Below, one piece after another: positions 27,209 to 41,200 of a stretch of DNA of 64,000 nt. Origin of the DNA: Ifrita kowaldi (Eukaryota > Chordata > Aves > Passeriformes > Cinclosomatidae); the NCBI GenBank assembly GCA_013398055.1, contig VZRS01001524.1:265766-329765 (forward strand), given 5' to 3'. The notes beneath the pieces were generated by a model that searched no databases, was not told the DNA's origin, and saw only the letters and a program-made list of their open reading frames with translations. Position 1 is the first letter of the stretch. The number at the start of each line of letters is the position of its first letter. Made by a program: the position numbers and the translations under genes.

Positions 27209-28539
27209 ACAATTTGGTCTTCATGTGCAGAGAACTGATTGCACCTACACTTTTTTCAGTCATTCACAATGCCCTTATCAGGCTGATAACCCATATTAAA
27301 AAAGGCTGAAAAAACACCAGAACAAAACAAAATCCCAAAATAAACCCCCATACTCCCGACCAAATAGAAAAATATCTGTTCGTCATTCACAATCCCATCA
27401 AAAAAAAGTCTAATTTTTCTATTCATCTCATGACAGTAGAAGACCTGACAATTTTGATTAATGGAAGCCAATGAGATATTTACTGAAAAAACGGTAAATA
27501 ATTTTTCTTATCATATAGTAGATATTTAAGACTGTATATACACTGAAAATGAACACAACAGCTGAAGTTTCATGGATGCATACAATACACATTGAGCTGA
27601 ACTCACCACAAATCCAACAAGGCTGATATTGAAGTCAGTGGAAAGATGGATTCTGGCCAAGAGAATCTGCCTTTATTTTAATCACTATAAAAGACTTCAC
27701 TTGAAAGTTCTTTCAGCACAGATTTAGATCCTCTTTTTCTAAGCTTCTCCCTGTTAGATCATCATCTTTGTTCTCTCATCACACATTCTCTAATTGTGTA
27801 CACTTACGTTGCTCTCACAGGACACAGTACTGAGGATTTGTGTGTGTAATACTGTAAGAACATGAACTAAAAAGCTCAGCTGTCATGGCATGCAACGTTT
27901 TCTTTGCACTTTGGCACTCTGTTTTGATGTGCTTTGAGAGTAAACAACACTATGGCACAATACTACATCAAAAATTTTATTCTGCTGTTGCTTTCAGAAC
28001 AGCTAAAGTTCTTGCCAGTTGCTCTGAGTGCAGCACACCTAAGTAAGTAATTGGACTACCATAGTCAGCAACACTTGCTTTCTGTACAGCAGTCCCCCCT
28101 CAGTGAAACATTAAGGCTGTTTTACACTGGTAAAATAATCTGAACTTCAGTATTTGTTTATAGTGGTCATGGCAGGGATCCAAAGGTATTCATGTTAATT
28201 TACAACACATTTAGGTAAACGATCTGCTTTTGAAGACAGCCAATTCTGCAAAGGCCTGTTGGAGATCTAAATCTGTTTCTTATTTCCTTTGCCCACCCCC
28301 CACCTTTTTTAAGTATACTTTGGGGTTGTGAAAGATAATGAAGTGGGTGGCTAAATATGGAAGCAGTTTACTCATATGACATGCAAAGCATAGGTGGACA
28401 GTCTCCATGCAAATTGCACATGGTTCTTTGTGGTACTTTGGTGACAATTCAGAAATATCTTTACGTAGCAAATTAACGTAAAATAATCCCATTTGCAGAC
28501 ATCACCAGGGATCTGGACAAAAAGTAATTTCCCCTTTAC

Positions 28540-28724
28540 CTCTCTTTCATGATGACCAAGACCCTCCGTGGGGTTTCTGAGATTGAGGACATGCACCTCT
28601 TGTGGCAGGCTCGTCGTGCCCCGGCTCGCACAGCCAGACAAGACTGTAAAGCTTTCCAGTAAGGCATGGACTGGGTGTGAATTGTTAACAGGCGATAAGA
28701 CACATTCCCTCTGAGGCACAGGAC
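28540..28724 (-). CDS. TGFBR3: TGFBR3 (betaglycan), second coding exon: start of the extracellular orphan domain
   Basis: This 185-base exon encodes residues 21-82 (the first codon is shared with the previous exon) and is the strongest match in the window. It contains ESFTVLSGCASRGTT and LPQEVHVLNLR, which I recognise as nearly unchanged from human betaglycan. It begins the mature ectodomain, at the membrane-distal end of the orphan domain that takes part in ligand binding. Visible residues include Cys28 and Cys52, both conserved in human. An N-N-S sequon gives a possible N-glycosylation site at Asn34, which is absent from the human sequence as I recall it. The acceptor is TTTCTCTGCAG and the donor is GTAAAG; the exon ends on a codon boundary (phase 0). 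The minus-strand Met-to-stop frame runs past both splice sites because the flanks happen to be open, so the true exon is shorter than that frame. Confidence 0.97.
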
Positions 28725-28987
28725 CTGCAGAGAAAGACACAGATCTACATCATTTGGAGAAAAAAAGCAATACATCATTTATACTTGTCAAATAACGAGC
28801 ATCCTTTTGTTCAGAAAATCCATGGGAACACAAGCAGAAGCTTCGTGTTCATCCTCCACAAAATTAAGACATTTATTCCCATTTCCCTCCCAAGTTCTCC
28901 TGAATATGCTAACTCATTGGTTTGTTTCTCTCTGAAAGTCTAAATTTTCAATTATGAATTCCAAAACTGAAGGTAGTCTTTTCTTTA

Positions 28988-29120
28988 CCAGGGAGGAAAA
29001 CAAAGAAAAAAAAATATAAAAAAAACCCGTAAAAAAAGAAACAAAAACCAAAAAACCCAAGCAAACAAAAAAATCTCCCAACCAAACAAAAATACCCCAA
29101 AAAAACCCCCCCCACCACCA
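28988..29120. repeat. A-rich/C-rich low-complexity tract
   Basis: A long A-dominated stretch with interspersed CAAA and AACCC units, ending in AAAAACCCCCCCCACCACCA. It lies about 260 bases upstream (gene sense) of the second coding exon, beyond the normal branch-point region. Confidence 0.88.
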
Positions 29121-32100
29121 GTGATAGCAGGGGAATTGGTTTGTCTTAGATGTGAATTATTTGTTTATGTCAAACACTGTTATCTGCAAACACTGAAAAT
29201 GCAATCATGTATAAATAACAATGAAAAGTTAATATCTACTATAAAGGTAATTACATCAGGAAGGATTTGGGCGAGTTGGATTTGCTGCTTTTGAAGCAGT
29301 GCTGATTTATAGTGAACATCATTCAAACACACTGTACAAAACAGCAGGCATCTGTCACATGATAAAATGAAATGTTTGTTTACTGAGTCTATTTTGTGTC
29401 TGACAGCAATTATCTACACTGATAACAGTTATCTAGTCCAAAACAGAGTGTACGCCCTTTCAAACAATCACCACAGCATGATGTAGTGCCATACTCTTAT
29501 ATAGCACGTGAGACCCTGTGATGTGATAGAGCAAGATAGCACAAAAGCTGAAGCATAGAGGCAGTTTACATTTAAACTATATCTCAGGAAACTAAAACAA
29601 GACAAATATTTATGAAAAACAGCCCTGCTTTTCCAAAACGGCTAAAGCCCACCCCTGACAGTAACAGATACATGTATGTTTTTGATTCAGAAGGTCACAG
29701 GAGAACATAATTGATTTAACCCCTAATTTGCACCAAAGTCACTCAGATAAGAATTAGACTCACATGAATCAGTCAGTTCAGAGGCTGCCAGGCATAAAAG
29801 AGAAATACAAGCTAGAAGCATAGTTTTTTTCTGGATTGTGCAGGTCTGCAATTGAAGTAAAATGTTTCCTTTGAAAGAAGTTCAAAATAAAGAAAATCTT
29901 CAACTGATTAAATGGCAGAGCTCTATCTGGTTTTGTCAAGTCTAAAGCCAGCTATTGTAGCACCAGAGATCATTTGACACTGGTGTATATGTTTAATTAT
30001 ATTAGCACTGACCTAGACTTTGCTGGTTAAAACCACGGTTCTTTCAAAATACAGTTTGCAGTTGGCCATTTATTTACAAGTCCAAGTCTGTCTTAAACCA
30101 GACTATCTGGAAAAAGCAAAGCCCTTGAGCACAGGGAGATTTCTGCAGTGCCTTGGGTCACACAAGGGCCGTTCCTGAAACCCACCAGTGCATACTGCAT
30201 ATCCTATGAGCTCCCACAGAGCAGGAATATTTGTAAAGGCAATGCTCAAGGCATAAATTACGCATGCCTGTGCTTGGGGTACAGAGGATAAACAAACTTT
30301 CTTCTCTCTAAACGAGGAGCTTGGCAGTAGCACTGACCACCAGCTTGGAGGACTTGAGGTTTTCTGGGGTTTATTTGACTCCTTTTAAAGAATACACATA
30401 CAAAATGGGACCAGTCCAAGCAATGCTACTCAGTTTAAGAAAAAAAAAATCCATTTAAAAGTTGCCCTTTGTTCCGGTTGAAGAAATATTTAGAATTTGT
30501 AACAATAACACAATCAGGAGAGAGGCCACATTTTCCTGAAGTACAAGAGCAGATCAGAGAACCTACTAATCAATTAGCCCAGCCACCGATGTGTAAGTCC
30601 TACAGCACACCATGTTATACAACCTGCACAAAAAACTTTTCTAAACTCCACAAACATTTCTCAGGCTAGGAAGGAAAGAAGCACTTGTTCATTGAATCGT
30701 TTCTTGTAGGCCAGAATGGAGTTGATGGTTAAGATGTTTCAGTCATAACACACACTCACCCACAAAGAACAAGATGCAAGACTGAACAAAACCAGAAATG
30801 AAGTTGCTGACAAAAGCATGCACTTTACTTAGCAAAGGTTCAGGAGAAAGAGCTAATACCTCCCTTGTGATTTTCTTGTGAACATCTATTCCCATGCAGT
30901 ACATGTACCAATCCTCCCCTCCAGCCTCCATCTGGTATTCACTCTGAACAAATTTACCACTTTAGAGTAGAAGACATGTGGATTTTTCCCTCACATCCTA
31001 CAAGGGGAAGATGATTGTGACTGTTTTGTTCAGGCTGTAACTGCCTCCTTTGCTGGCACCTCAGATGCGCATTAAGAAATCCCTCTGTTCTGCTCAACAT
31101 GCAAGATGCAAACAGTCCCAGAGGGAGCAGAAGTTCACATCCTGGATAACTGTGCACGGCTGAGCTTATCTGCACAGGGACGGGCAGAACGAGGCATGCC
31201 TGCTCCGCCTGCACTCCACCCTGGCTGGACAGGGGCCAGATCTCTGGCAGAAATCCCATCACCCTGCCGGCAGCCAGCCCACGTGCTGTGCCAGTCCTTG
31301 AGCACAGCTTACTGGTGTAGGTCCACTCTTCCAGCAGTGCAGCTGCACAGCGTCTGCCCACACGCCCTGCCAGCCTGGGGCACACTCCTCTGTCAGCTCT
31401 GTTTGGAGGGAAGGGGGGCACAGAGCTGCTCTAAGCTGCTCAGTCTAAGAAACCAATGTTTTGGGGGAACTGCTGCATTTGATAAAACTGCTTTCAGACC
31501 AGCCTTGTAAGAGAAAGGGGTACAGCCCTGGAAAGCTGAACTGATGACCAGAGTATCAGAGGATGCTCCACTGCAATGAGACCACATGTGCTGTGAGACT
31601 GCCCATGTGCAAGGCAGGCTGGGGGGTAAATAACCGAGAGGTTCCTCCAGCTGTTGCATTTTTGCCAAGGTTCACATTGGTGCCTGTGTAGCTGTCCTGG
31701 GCCCATACTGCCTTTCCCAGCAACTCAAGACTCCCATAATCACCGTTCCTCTTACACATGCTGGCAATATCAAACCTCAATCCTCGTGCACTGATATTGG
31801 CATATCTGCCCAATCACTAATCTGGGTGTAGTGCCATGCCCAGCATACACTGGCATACCTGGAGGTAGCGCCAAGTGAAAAGAAAACTTATTCCTAGGTC
31901 ACAAAGTCCACTGAATGCTCAGTCTGTACATGGCACAAGGCAGCTCCTTCTGCCACCTTCTCTGCATTTATGCTGTACTTCAGTCTGTTCTTACACTGCG
32001 CGCACCGCAGCAATGATGGAGTTATTTCCTCAACATTCATTAACCTCATTTCTTTCCAGCCCTTCCTACTGCACCTGCAGATCTGTCCCAGTCAAAGAAA

Positions 32101-35100
32101 GGTGGATGCAGCTACAAGGCACTATCACTTCAGTGAGAGCTGCAAGAGCTCTCCTCTATCCAAATAAGCAGCTTTTGGCTCCCTCACAGATCCTTCCTCT
32201 TTATCTTCCTTCCTGCTACTTTTCTCTGACTAGAAAGCCAGTTACTTCCTATATGTAGTTTAAATCCTAAAAAATGCATATTTACCACTCTGAAAAAAAA
32301 CCCAAACACAAAGTGCATCCTAGGACGCTACTAATCTGATTGTTTATCACCTCCACACCACCTACTTATATCTGAAAGCTAACATGAAACCACAGCTTCG
32401 TCCTACCTGAGCTTTACTGTCGTGCTGCTCTGCCCTCCACAAACCCCAGGATCAGGCTTTGCCAGTTTCCCACTCAAGCCTCACACCCTGTTTCTGCCAA
32501 CCTCACCTGCATCAGCAACACCAACATCCTGCCAAAATTCATTCTTTTCAACATCCAATTAACACATCAAGATTGCCTGATCAGCTCTAAACATGTACAG
32601 TTACTCTCCTGCGTCTCCATCCCCATCAAACTTAAAGGGTAAAAGATATCTTCCAGTTTATCCATCCTAGTGCAGTCACAAGCCTTTAATGCCTTCTCTG
32701 CTGAGAACCTAAGTGCACACACACAGCCATCCTTGGGCTTTTGTTTAACTTTGGAGCATGTAACCACTTAATCTTGTTAGGAAATCCTGGCTCCTACCAC
32801 AATCAAATTTTAGTTGCTTAATGCCTTTAGAAGATGGAAAGCAGGTTAGGCAGTTTTATAAGAAACAATTAATAGGTATATATTTTATGATGGCAAATGT
32901 TTTGTGAATTCAGAATTCTAGAGAATTGTTGAGTATTGAATTATTTTTCACTTCCAATTAATGTTTTAAATGAAATCAGTGCAGACCCAACCTTGTTTGA
33001 TACTGTGTAGCTGTGTCCATCTGGAACATATTCAATACAACTTCAACATTCTTGTTTCCCATATCATCCATGCTACTAATGAGTACCATGTGCTCTGCTG
33101 TAAGAAGGTAGCAGAAATGGGAGTAAGACACTAAGGGAGATAACAACAGCCCAAGATCAACTCATAACTGTGAATGATTTTATTCAAATAGTAAAGGGTA
33201 ATGTACTTTCTGTTGTATTTCCATGGTGATTTCTGCAGTGTTGTCAGCTGAAAAGCACGAGCAGGTCCCACGAACTGCATGAATCTGTGCTGGGGGTTCC
33301 ACAGCACATTAGCATGGTTCCCATATGCCATAGCAGATAGCACACCAATAGGATTGAACACTCCTCAGAAGAAGAACAGATTTATTCTAATTGGTTTTTG
33401 AATGAGAGAATGACACTAATCTAGCCATTATATATTAAAAAAAAAAATCAGAATCCAGACTTGAGGAACACAAGGGATCTCCATGCTGTCAGGTACAAAG
33501 TAATATAAATTACTGCAGATCCTGCTAGAATTCATCACTTTATGCTGAAAGGCACATTAAGATGTGGAAGAGGCTAACTAAAGCAGAGATTTCAGTATGC
33601 CCAAATGACAGACTTTCACAAAAGTTCTTTTAGAGAGGTTCATTTAAGGGCATTCTCTTGTATCTCTTAGTGACAATGATGGCTGAAACAAACATACTTT
33701 TGAGCAACAACAGGGAGGGAAAGCCATCTTCTCTTGAACTAAAAAGCTTCACAGAGCACTTGAGCAAGACTCAGCAATAACTTCTTCCCATGACCTTCAC
33801 CACTCATTTCAAAAGATACAAGTGCATGGGCGAAGGGCCACTCTTCTACATGGAGCAATTGTTACCACCTACACAACCTTCTTCTCATAAAGGGTTTCTC
33901 ACTGAGGGAAGCATTTTTACCAAAAAATACACTCAACAGTTGAGGCAAATAAGAATTTACAGAGAGAAGTGATACCTATCACTCCCAGAGAAAATATAAG
34001 TCACTACTACTTATTCAATATGAGTGGCTCTCTAACAGCAAATACTAAATTCCTTCCAGCACACCCCTTCACAAAACACCACCTGGAAAGCCAAATTCCT
34101 AGTAATTTGAACGCAGAGAATAATGGACAACCTCCACTATTAATATGAAGAGCAGCTTTTAGTACAGATGACCATGAAAAAAACCAGCTTCACACTCCTA
34201 AGCAAGCACTTCAGCAAGACATCTCTGCTCAGGACCAGTTAATTCTGGCAAGCAGCCTTGAGAGATGAAAAAGACAAGATCAGATGGTAGGAAATATTAC
34301 ACGGCTTTGTGTTGAGAGGCAGCAGCATAGAGGAAACCACAGTGTTTCTGCTCATGGAAAGGAGAAGCACCTCCATGATGATCAACAACCACAAGTGGCT
34401 GGGCTGTCCAAGACTACTCCTGGATTACACGATTTTCCTCTCTGAATAAGTGTGACCACCATAAGAAAGATGAAGGGCAGAGAATATCAGACCTTCTTAT
34501 GTCCAGGAAGAAGACTAAAGCAGATGACTGTCTAAAGCATTTTACACTTGTATAAATCTATACATTTCCCTTCAGATCCCTTATTTTCAGGGAGTTCTTT
34601 TACTGTCACATCTAGTGCTTATTTTTCATGGTGGAGCTACTTTTGACTGAATTACCGCTGGGGCAAGGGTGAGAGGTTTAAAATTGCAGGGAGAAAATTC
34701 ATTAACATGGACTAATTTTGCCTATTTTGAAAAAAACAAACCAATCCAACCAACCAAAACACCCAAGATACCAGACTCCACAGATACCTATTAGAATTGA
34801 ATGAGCTATAAAACTTCTACTGAGAAGAGAAAAAACACATCATCAGGAAATATCCAGTACAGGTGGCAAGATTTGTTGTAGAAGGAGTTAAAACATACAA
34901 GCTGTACTAACTAAAAACATGTGCTTCTGCAAAAACTCAGCAGAGGTTTCCTATTCCAGTGCTCTGAGCTCACTAACCTCCAGCAACTCCACAACACCAT
35001 CCCTGCACCCTTCCCCTTTCTTCGAGGAAGAAAAAAAATTCTCTGGAACTACGCATTAACCTACATTCTTCACCTTTACACTGACATCTGGTGTTAATGC

Positions 35101-38100
35101 CACGTGCAATTAGACCCTTGCTCCATGTGCTGTCTATCCCCAAAAATTATCCCCCAATTAATTCCCATTCCACTATTATCAACTCTGCCCAGACTTACTC
35201 CATGTAGGGACCAAACTATTCAGACATTTCAACACATTAGATTACACTTAATCTGCCATGTCTTTTGATCCTCTGTTTTCTGCAGTTTTTCTAGACATTT
35301 TTGCTATACATAGTAAAGTCTATTTAATACCATCTGCCTGCCCACTGGGAATCATTCAGATGACATGCCCCATACTTGTTTAGGTTGCTGTTATGCTTGG
35401 TACAAGCTCCTGATGCTGGCTTCTCCTTCTAAGTAAAATAATTTTTTATGCCTCTCTGGTGGATGTGTTACAAAACATCCACTCCCATGGCTCCCAGCCA
35501 CTGGTAAAGGAACAAGGTTTATCTCTGTTTAGTAGAGATGATCTAATTTTAAGTGTTACCTGCATGGACCTCACAGTTTTTTCCACGTAGGAAAAAATTC
35601 AAATTATATTTTTAAAGAAGAAATTCCTTCTTCCACTTTTTGAAAAATAAGCTTCTATTGATCTTTTGTCCTTATCAGGACATAAAACAGATCCAAGTCT
35701 AATTGGAAAGGTTAACTATCAAATAAAATTCAACTGCTGTGGCAATGTACTGCTACTTAGAAATTATGAATTAAACCTAAGCTATCCATTTCATGAAAAA
35801 TTGCAAATTATAAAGTCATATTTATTCCTTATACAGCAAAATTCTATTTCAATACCTAAGCAAGCAAGGCAAAGCCAGGCAATGTCAGTAAGTATCTTGT
35901 TTAACAAAAGAAACTCCAGGTGTCTTGTTTATACACATATTAAGCTAATTAAACAGAAAAGGCAATGAATGAAAAACCTGTTTGGTTTAACATCCGCTGA
36001 GCACAGTCTTAAGACATTACTACCCATGAGGCATAATCTTAGAAAACAAACATCTGCACCTGGAAAACAAAGAAGTCTTTCAAAAGCAGATGTACTCTAC
36101 CACAGAGCTACATTTTATGTAACCTCTGCTGTACTTCTTTCTGACCAGAAGTACTGTCAGAGCCCTACCTTCTCTTGAGGTTTGCAGCAAAACACTGCTC
36201 ACAGGAACTCTTCTCTAGTATTTTTCCATGCCTGAATGTGCAAACTCATCCACACATGCTCTTACTCTCTCTTCCCATTCCTTCTCCCAAGCCAGTATTT
36301 GGAAAACATTTCCACTAACATAAGAGCATCTTTTTAATCCCTATAAACAGAACAGCATGAATGCATTGACTTTCATTTAATCACATCCAGAAAGCACAAT
36401 TTCTGTTTTCCATGCCAAAGAACTGAAAACAAAGTGGTCCACCGATGTTTCAAAGAGGGTTGTTAACGTTTTCCCTTTGTTCCTCAAGTAGTAAAAAAAA
36501 ACCCGAAGTCTCAAGCACTTAGTCTAAAAATCAAATCTTATGTCCCATGAAGCATTCCTTCTTTTTTAAACAGTGGTCAATGCTAGTCAGACTGAGGGCT
36601 TCCCTGCCCCCCAGGCATGGCTGTATTTCAGAAATGCCTGACTTGCATCATAAACTTTTATCAAGACTGTAAAAGTTACAGAATTATTTCAGGTAATAAG
36701 CAGTACCTAAAATGCAAAGAAACATTGTGCCTTAACAGCCTAAAAGGAAGAAGCAAATGTAGCATTCAATTTTCATTACTCTTAATGGATGAAGTTGTCT
36801 TCAGCACAGTGATTGTACGAAGAGGAAGAAATGAACAAACTATTTCTAAAATTCCTTGTTTGTTATTCCCAACAACATTCAAACATCATGTTGTTAAAGT
36901 CTGTTTTCCCTAGAGATAGCCCATAAATTGTCTCAGATTCACCCCTCTTTACCATAGAAAGATAGGAAGTTGCATGGAAACAATGAATGGAAGTGCACTT
37001 TTTATCAGAAAATGACAGGAAGCATTCTGCTTGGTTTACATGAGAGCTCTGTATTGGGGCCAAAAGGGAAAAAAAAAACTGTATAAAAATTTAATGCCTA
37101 CTTAGAGCAAAAATAACTAAAACAGGTTTCAAAACCATTGTATTTTTAATAAATCAGTATTGAAACTCATCAAACCATCCTACCCACACTACTGCTTTTA
37201 CTGTATTCCTGAAACTAGGTAAATTAAAGATGACAGAGAAGGAAATTCCAGGTTTCATAAAATCAGTTTCAGGAGGCAAAGGGAGAGAACCATACTTACT
37301 TTCACAATCAGCCATACAAGAATTCATCAAAGAGCATGCACAAAAACACACATGTAAACTTCAGTAATCTATGCTTATCCAAGGAAACAAGCCTTCTGAG
37401 TCTCTCTCAGCAAAATGTTACCTATTTAAATTGCAACTGTATACTTCAGTTCTTTGTATACTCATGGGCAGTCTTGAAAGTGCTGATACAAGTTCTAATG
37501 ATTTTCAAACCAACACAGGAAGTGTTGGAATCCCATCTCAGGCAGTATCAATAGTATAGATAAAGGTACCAAAATACACAGTAATAATAAGATTATAGAA
37601 AGCATATTTGCTATATGGGGGCAGGGGTAAGATTTTTGGCATAGGTGGATTTTGTTGTTCGGTTGGGTTTTTTTTCACCCAATCATATTTATTAAAAATA
37701 CCTCATGGCAGTTTTTCAGAATTGCAAGTAGCTGTCACATGCATAATCCCTACTGACTTTCATTTGGAACTACATATGCAGCCATCTTCTGCCCAAAAAT
37801 ACACTGTGTTAATATTGGTTGTCCAAGGGGCACTACCACACAATGAAAAGAGTTTATTTCTTATCTGGTGACTAATGAGAACAACCTCAATGAGATCAGG
37901 ACAGATTTAGAAGTGTCTTGTGTTTACTGGTTCAGGGGGCATCCCAACCACAGAGTTGATAGCTACTCTTGCAATTTAGAAAATTTTCCAATTGTTTTTA
38001 CTGAATCTATTAGACACTTTACAAACATTCCTAAACAATTACAGTATTACACAATTCTACAAACCACTAACAGCTTTTCCTTTAATTTGTAACATTAGCA

Positions 38101-38240
38101 TTATTTTTGACAGGTTATCCAAGCTTCCAAGTAAAAGCGTAGCCATAGTTTTCCTTTTATTTAATTTCTTTTATCTGGCCCAAACTGCTTCCTTTTCTTC
38201 ACACAGACACACTGAACTTACAGGAACTCTGTTTGTACCC

Positions 38241-38256
38241 TTTTTTTTTTTTTTTT
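38241..38256. repeat. Poly-T run, 16 bases
   Basis: An uninterrupted run of 16 T. It might be the complement of a retroposed poly-A tail, but I see no matching retrocopy or target-site duplication beside it. Confidence 0.9.
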
Positions 38257-41200
38257 ACCACCTCTGTGAGCTCCTTTCTTTCTCCATAGTTGGTTTTCTT
38301 TCCTACCTAACCCCTATTATTCCATTCAACCATTCCTACCTAGTCCCCTAAGCTTCATCAGCACTCAGCATTCCCTACACCTGCATACACAGGGCTCTTC
38401 TTTCAATAAGATGTCTTGCTTTTATCTGTCAATTCAATTATCAGCAAGTCGTATTTTGGTCTTCAGAGAGGGAACAATCAATTCTGGATGCTGGTGCATA
38501 TGGATGAATGCACATCTGGAGAGTTAGAGAGAGGTGATTTCCTTTCAAAAATATCTTTTTGAGAGCCACAGAAATGCAGAGTACCAGATGGTACAGCTGT
38601 CAGTTCAACAGCAACTTCCTGCAATCATCTTCTGCTTTAACTTTGTCACTAGGCCCAGGGCTGCATGGGAGCCTTGCCATTTGTGACTAGCCCATCGGAA
38701 GAACAGGCTAGCAGTCACTGCCTCTAATCCTTGGCCAGCACTGAAGCTTGTGAATTCTGCTTGCAACACCAGGCACTCAGTGAAAAGCAGCAGGAGAGAG
38801 CTTTTTGGTTTGGGGTTTGCTTTTCCCTCCCCTTAGTTCTGCCTGTCAGAAACTGACATATAGGTGCTTCACTCAAGCATGAAACTTTACAAGCCTTCCC
38901 CCTTCCTAATCTCAGCTTGCATGTCAGAAACATCACTCCATACTAAAAAAGGGAACATCTGCTCCGTGCTGTGTGTCAGGAAGATCTGATAAACACCGCT
39001 GCTGGACGCAGAGTCAGTGAGAGCAGCAGCATCAAACCACGTGATCCGCATGCTGCCAGCCAGACCAGGACATGCTGGGGCTGCCTTTCGCGGCTCCTCA
39101 GCTGCAAAAGGATTGAAAATCCTCACCACTGGACAGAATCCTTCTTAAAATAAAGGAATGTAGTTTTGTTACTCAGGCTTTCAGCTGCAGCAGTTGGCAA
39201 CTGCTTGCCTCAGTCCTATCAAAGGCAGGGGGATCTTCGAAGCAGCAAAAGCCAAAGGGAAGGAGAAAAACTTGGGGAAAGATGGCTCCATAACTGAAAG
39301 CATAGCAGCTTTTTCCTAATTAAAAATAACAAGATTACAAGTTCAATTGAAGGCTGAATTCCTGTAACTGACCCTTTAAGGATGAGTTCACTATCACGAA
39401 ATGTCTCACTGAACAAACCTTGAAAACTGATCCTTATCAAGTGCTTAAGACAAAACTTCCCTCTGCAAAACACTAAAAAGCTTCAGTCTTGTCTTGAAAA
39501 ATACAAAAAGAGATACTTAAAAAATAAACTAAAAAAAGGCAAAAACTACTGTACTGTACCCCAGCCCCCACTCAGTTACCAATTGCTTCTCGCCCTCTGC
39601 TGTAGAATCTGCAAGGAAATCAACCCTGGAATATGCCCTGCTACAGGTTTTCTCTTCAGACTTCTGAATATTTATTATCTTGTTTGGTTTTAACTAGGAA
39701 AGACTCTGTGCTCAAAATTTTTCAAGGTTCTGTGCCTGAAGAAGATGAGGAAACACCAGGTTGGCGCCAGTGCTGAGGAATGCCCCAAGGCAAGGCAGTT
39801 GTGGGCACTGTGACTTAGTGCCTGGATCTAATTTGAAGCTCACTCAGAAGCAGCAGCCCAGCTGCAGGACAGGCCCCCAGGCCCCGGTGGCTGTTTGGCA
39901 GGTGACAAATGCTGTGCCTGGCACCCGGGGCACAGCTCTCAGCTTCACGTACACAGGGTGCCACAGCATCCAGAGGGAGATGGAGCCAAGTGAACACGTC
40001 TGTGGGATGGCAGGTTTGACAGACCTGTACCTACACAGCTATTTCTACAGGTAATGAAAAAACAATAAAACCTAACCCTGCAGGTTTATGAGACAGCATG
40101 AATCACCCAACATCTAACCCCAGCCAACCCAGGGCTCATTCTCTCCACCTCTCTTCTCCTTCCTACCAACACTTTCCAGCTACCTTGTGCCTATTTTGAT
40201 GCTGATCAAACTTGCCTTCCCCAGGAGCTGATTCAGCTCACTAACATGACAGGAAAGTAACCCAGCAATAAAGAGACTAAGCAGGTTTCTGTTGGCCTTT
40301 GGTGCATTTGAGAGCAGGAAGGAAGGTTTGGGGAGTACCTACACTGGCTGTCACCAAGGGCATCGGAATAAACTGCACCCCTGTCCCTACTGCGGGCAGC
40401 AGGGAGCCTTCAGACTTGATTGTGCTTGTGAAACCTCACTGACAATGTGAAAAGACCTTCCTAGAAAGAGATACTGTTGATTTTAGAAAATGTGCTGACT
40501 TTGCAAATGCAGTTTCCTTCTAGTCCATGATAAGCACAACAGTGAGACAAACTACCACTTTTAAAAGCTCCTCAGGCATTTTCACTTTGAATAAATATTT
40601 CCATGGTGGAGAACACAAATAGTCACAGGTTAACAAGTGCTCTGATTACCAAAAAGGCTTAATGTAATACCTCACTAAGTTCTATGTATGCCCGTGTGTT
40701 TGTAAATATATGTACACACACATGTTCTCCATAGCTATTTCATCTAGATGGTGGCAAAACATTCAGTGGAAGTGAGATCAATCACATGTTAGTAATATAA
40801 AGGTATTTGTTTCACTTTTGAAGAGCATGCAAGAGACTGCTGTTTTTTGACATAAACGCTTTTCCTGAAGGAATTTCATTTCATTTCCTCAGCACTACTA
40901 TACTCACCATTTACAATGACAGGACATTGCAGTCATGACACATGGTCTCTTAAAATTGCTTTCCTAATCAGTGTTCCTGTAAGCCCACTCTTAACACCTC
41001 ATATGAAATGTAAGACTGGAGCTACCTCCTTTTTAAGTGGTAACCACATTGCACTTCTGCACTCCCCTTGCCTTCTCATTTACCCTTCCTGTGTTAAACT
41101 CCTGGAAACTGCATTTACAGCTGCACTGTGAAGAATCACCTTAGATGTAGCAGTATTAGACCTGATGTGGGAGAAGTCTGAACTGGTTTAATAACTTATT

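Larger units (their letters stand above)
8920..28539 (-). other. TGFBR3: TGFBR3 intron between second and third coding exons (19,620 bp)
   Basis: The intron is bounded by a GTAAAG donor at 28539 and a TTTTTTCTGTAG acceptor at 8920. The reading frame is continuous across it and the joined peptide matches human betaglycan without a gap, so no coding exon is missing. Contents I can support are a T/G-rich tract (10225-10330), a CR1 fragment (about 16949-17346), a 42-bp tandem duplication (20892-20975), a CpG-dense patch (26716-26805) and an A/C-rich tract (27112-27208). An unexplained 230-codon plus-strand frame at 20758-21450 is discussed as a finding. The rest is AT-rich sequence with no recognised gene. 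Confidence 0.9.

Noticed and set aside
30954..31510. Overlapping 155-codon minus-strand and 134-codon plus-strand ORFs in a GC-richer patch
   Set aside because: Both strands are open because stop codons are rare in GC-rich sequence. Neither protein resembles a known family, and no splice or promoter context supports either.
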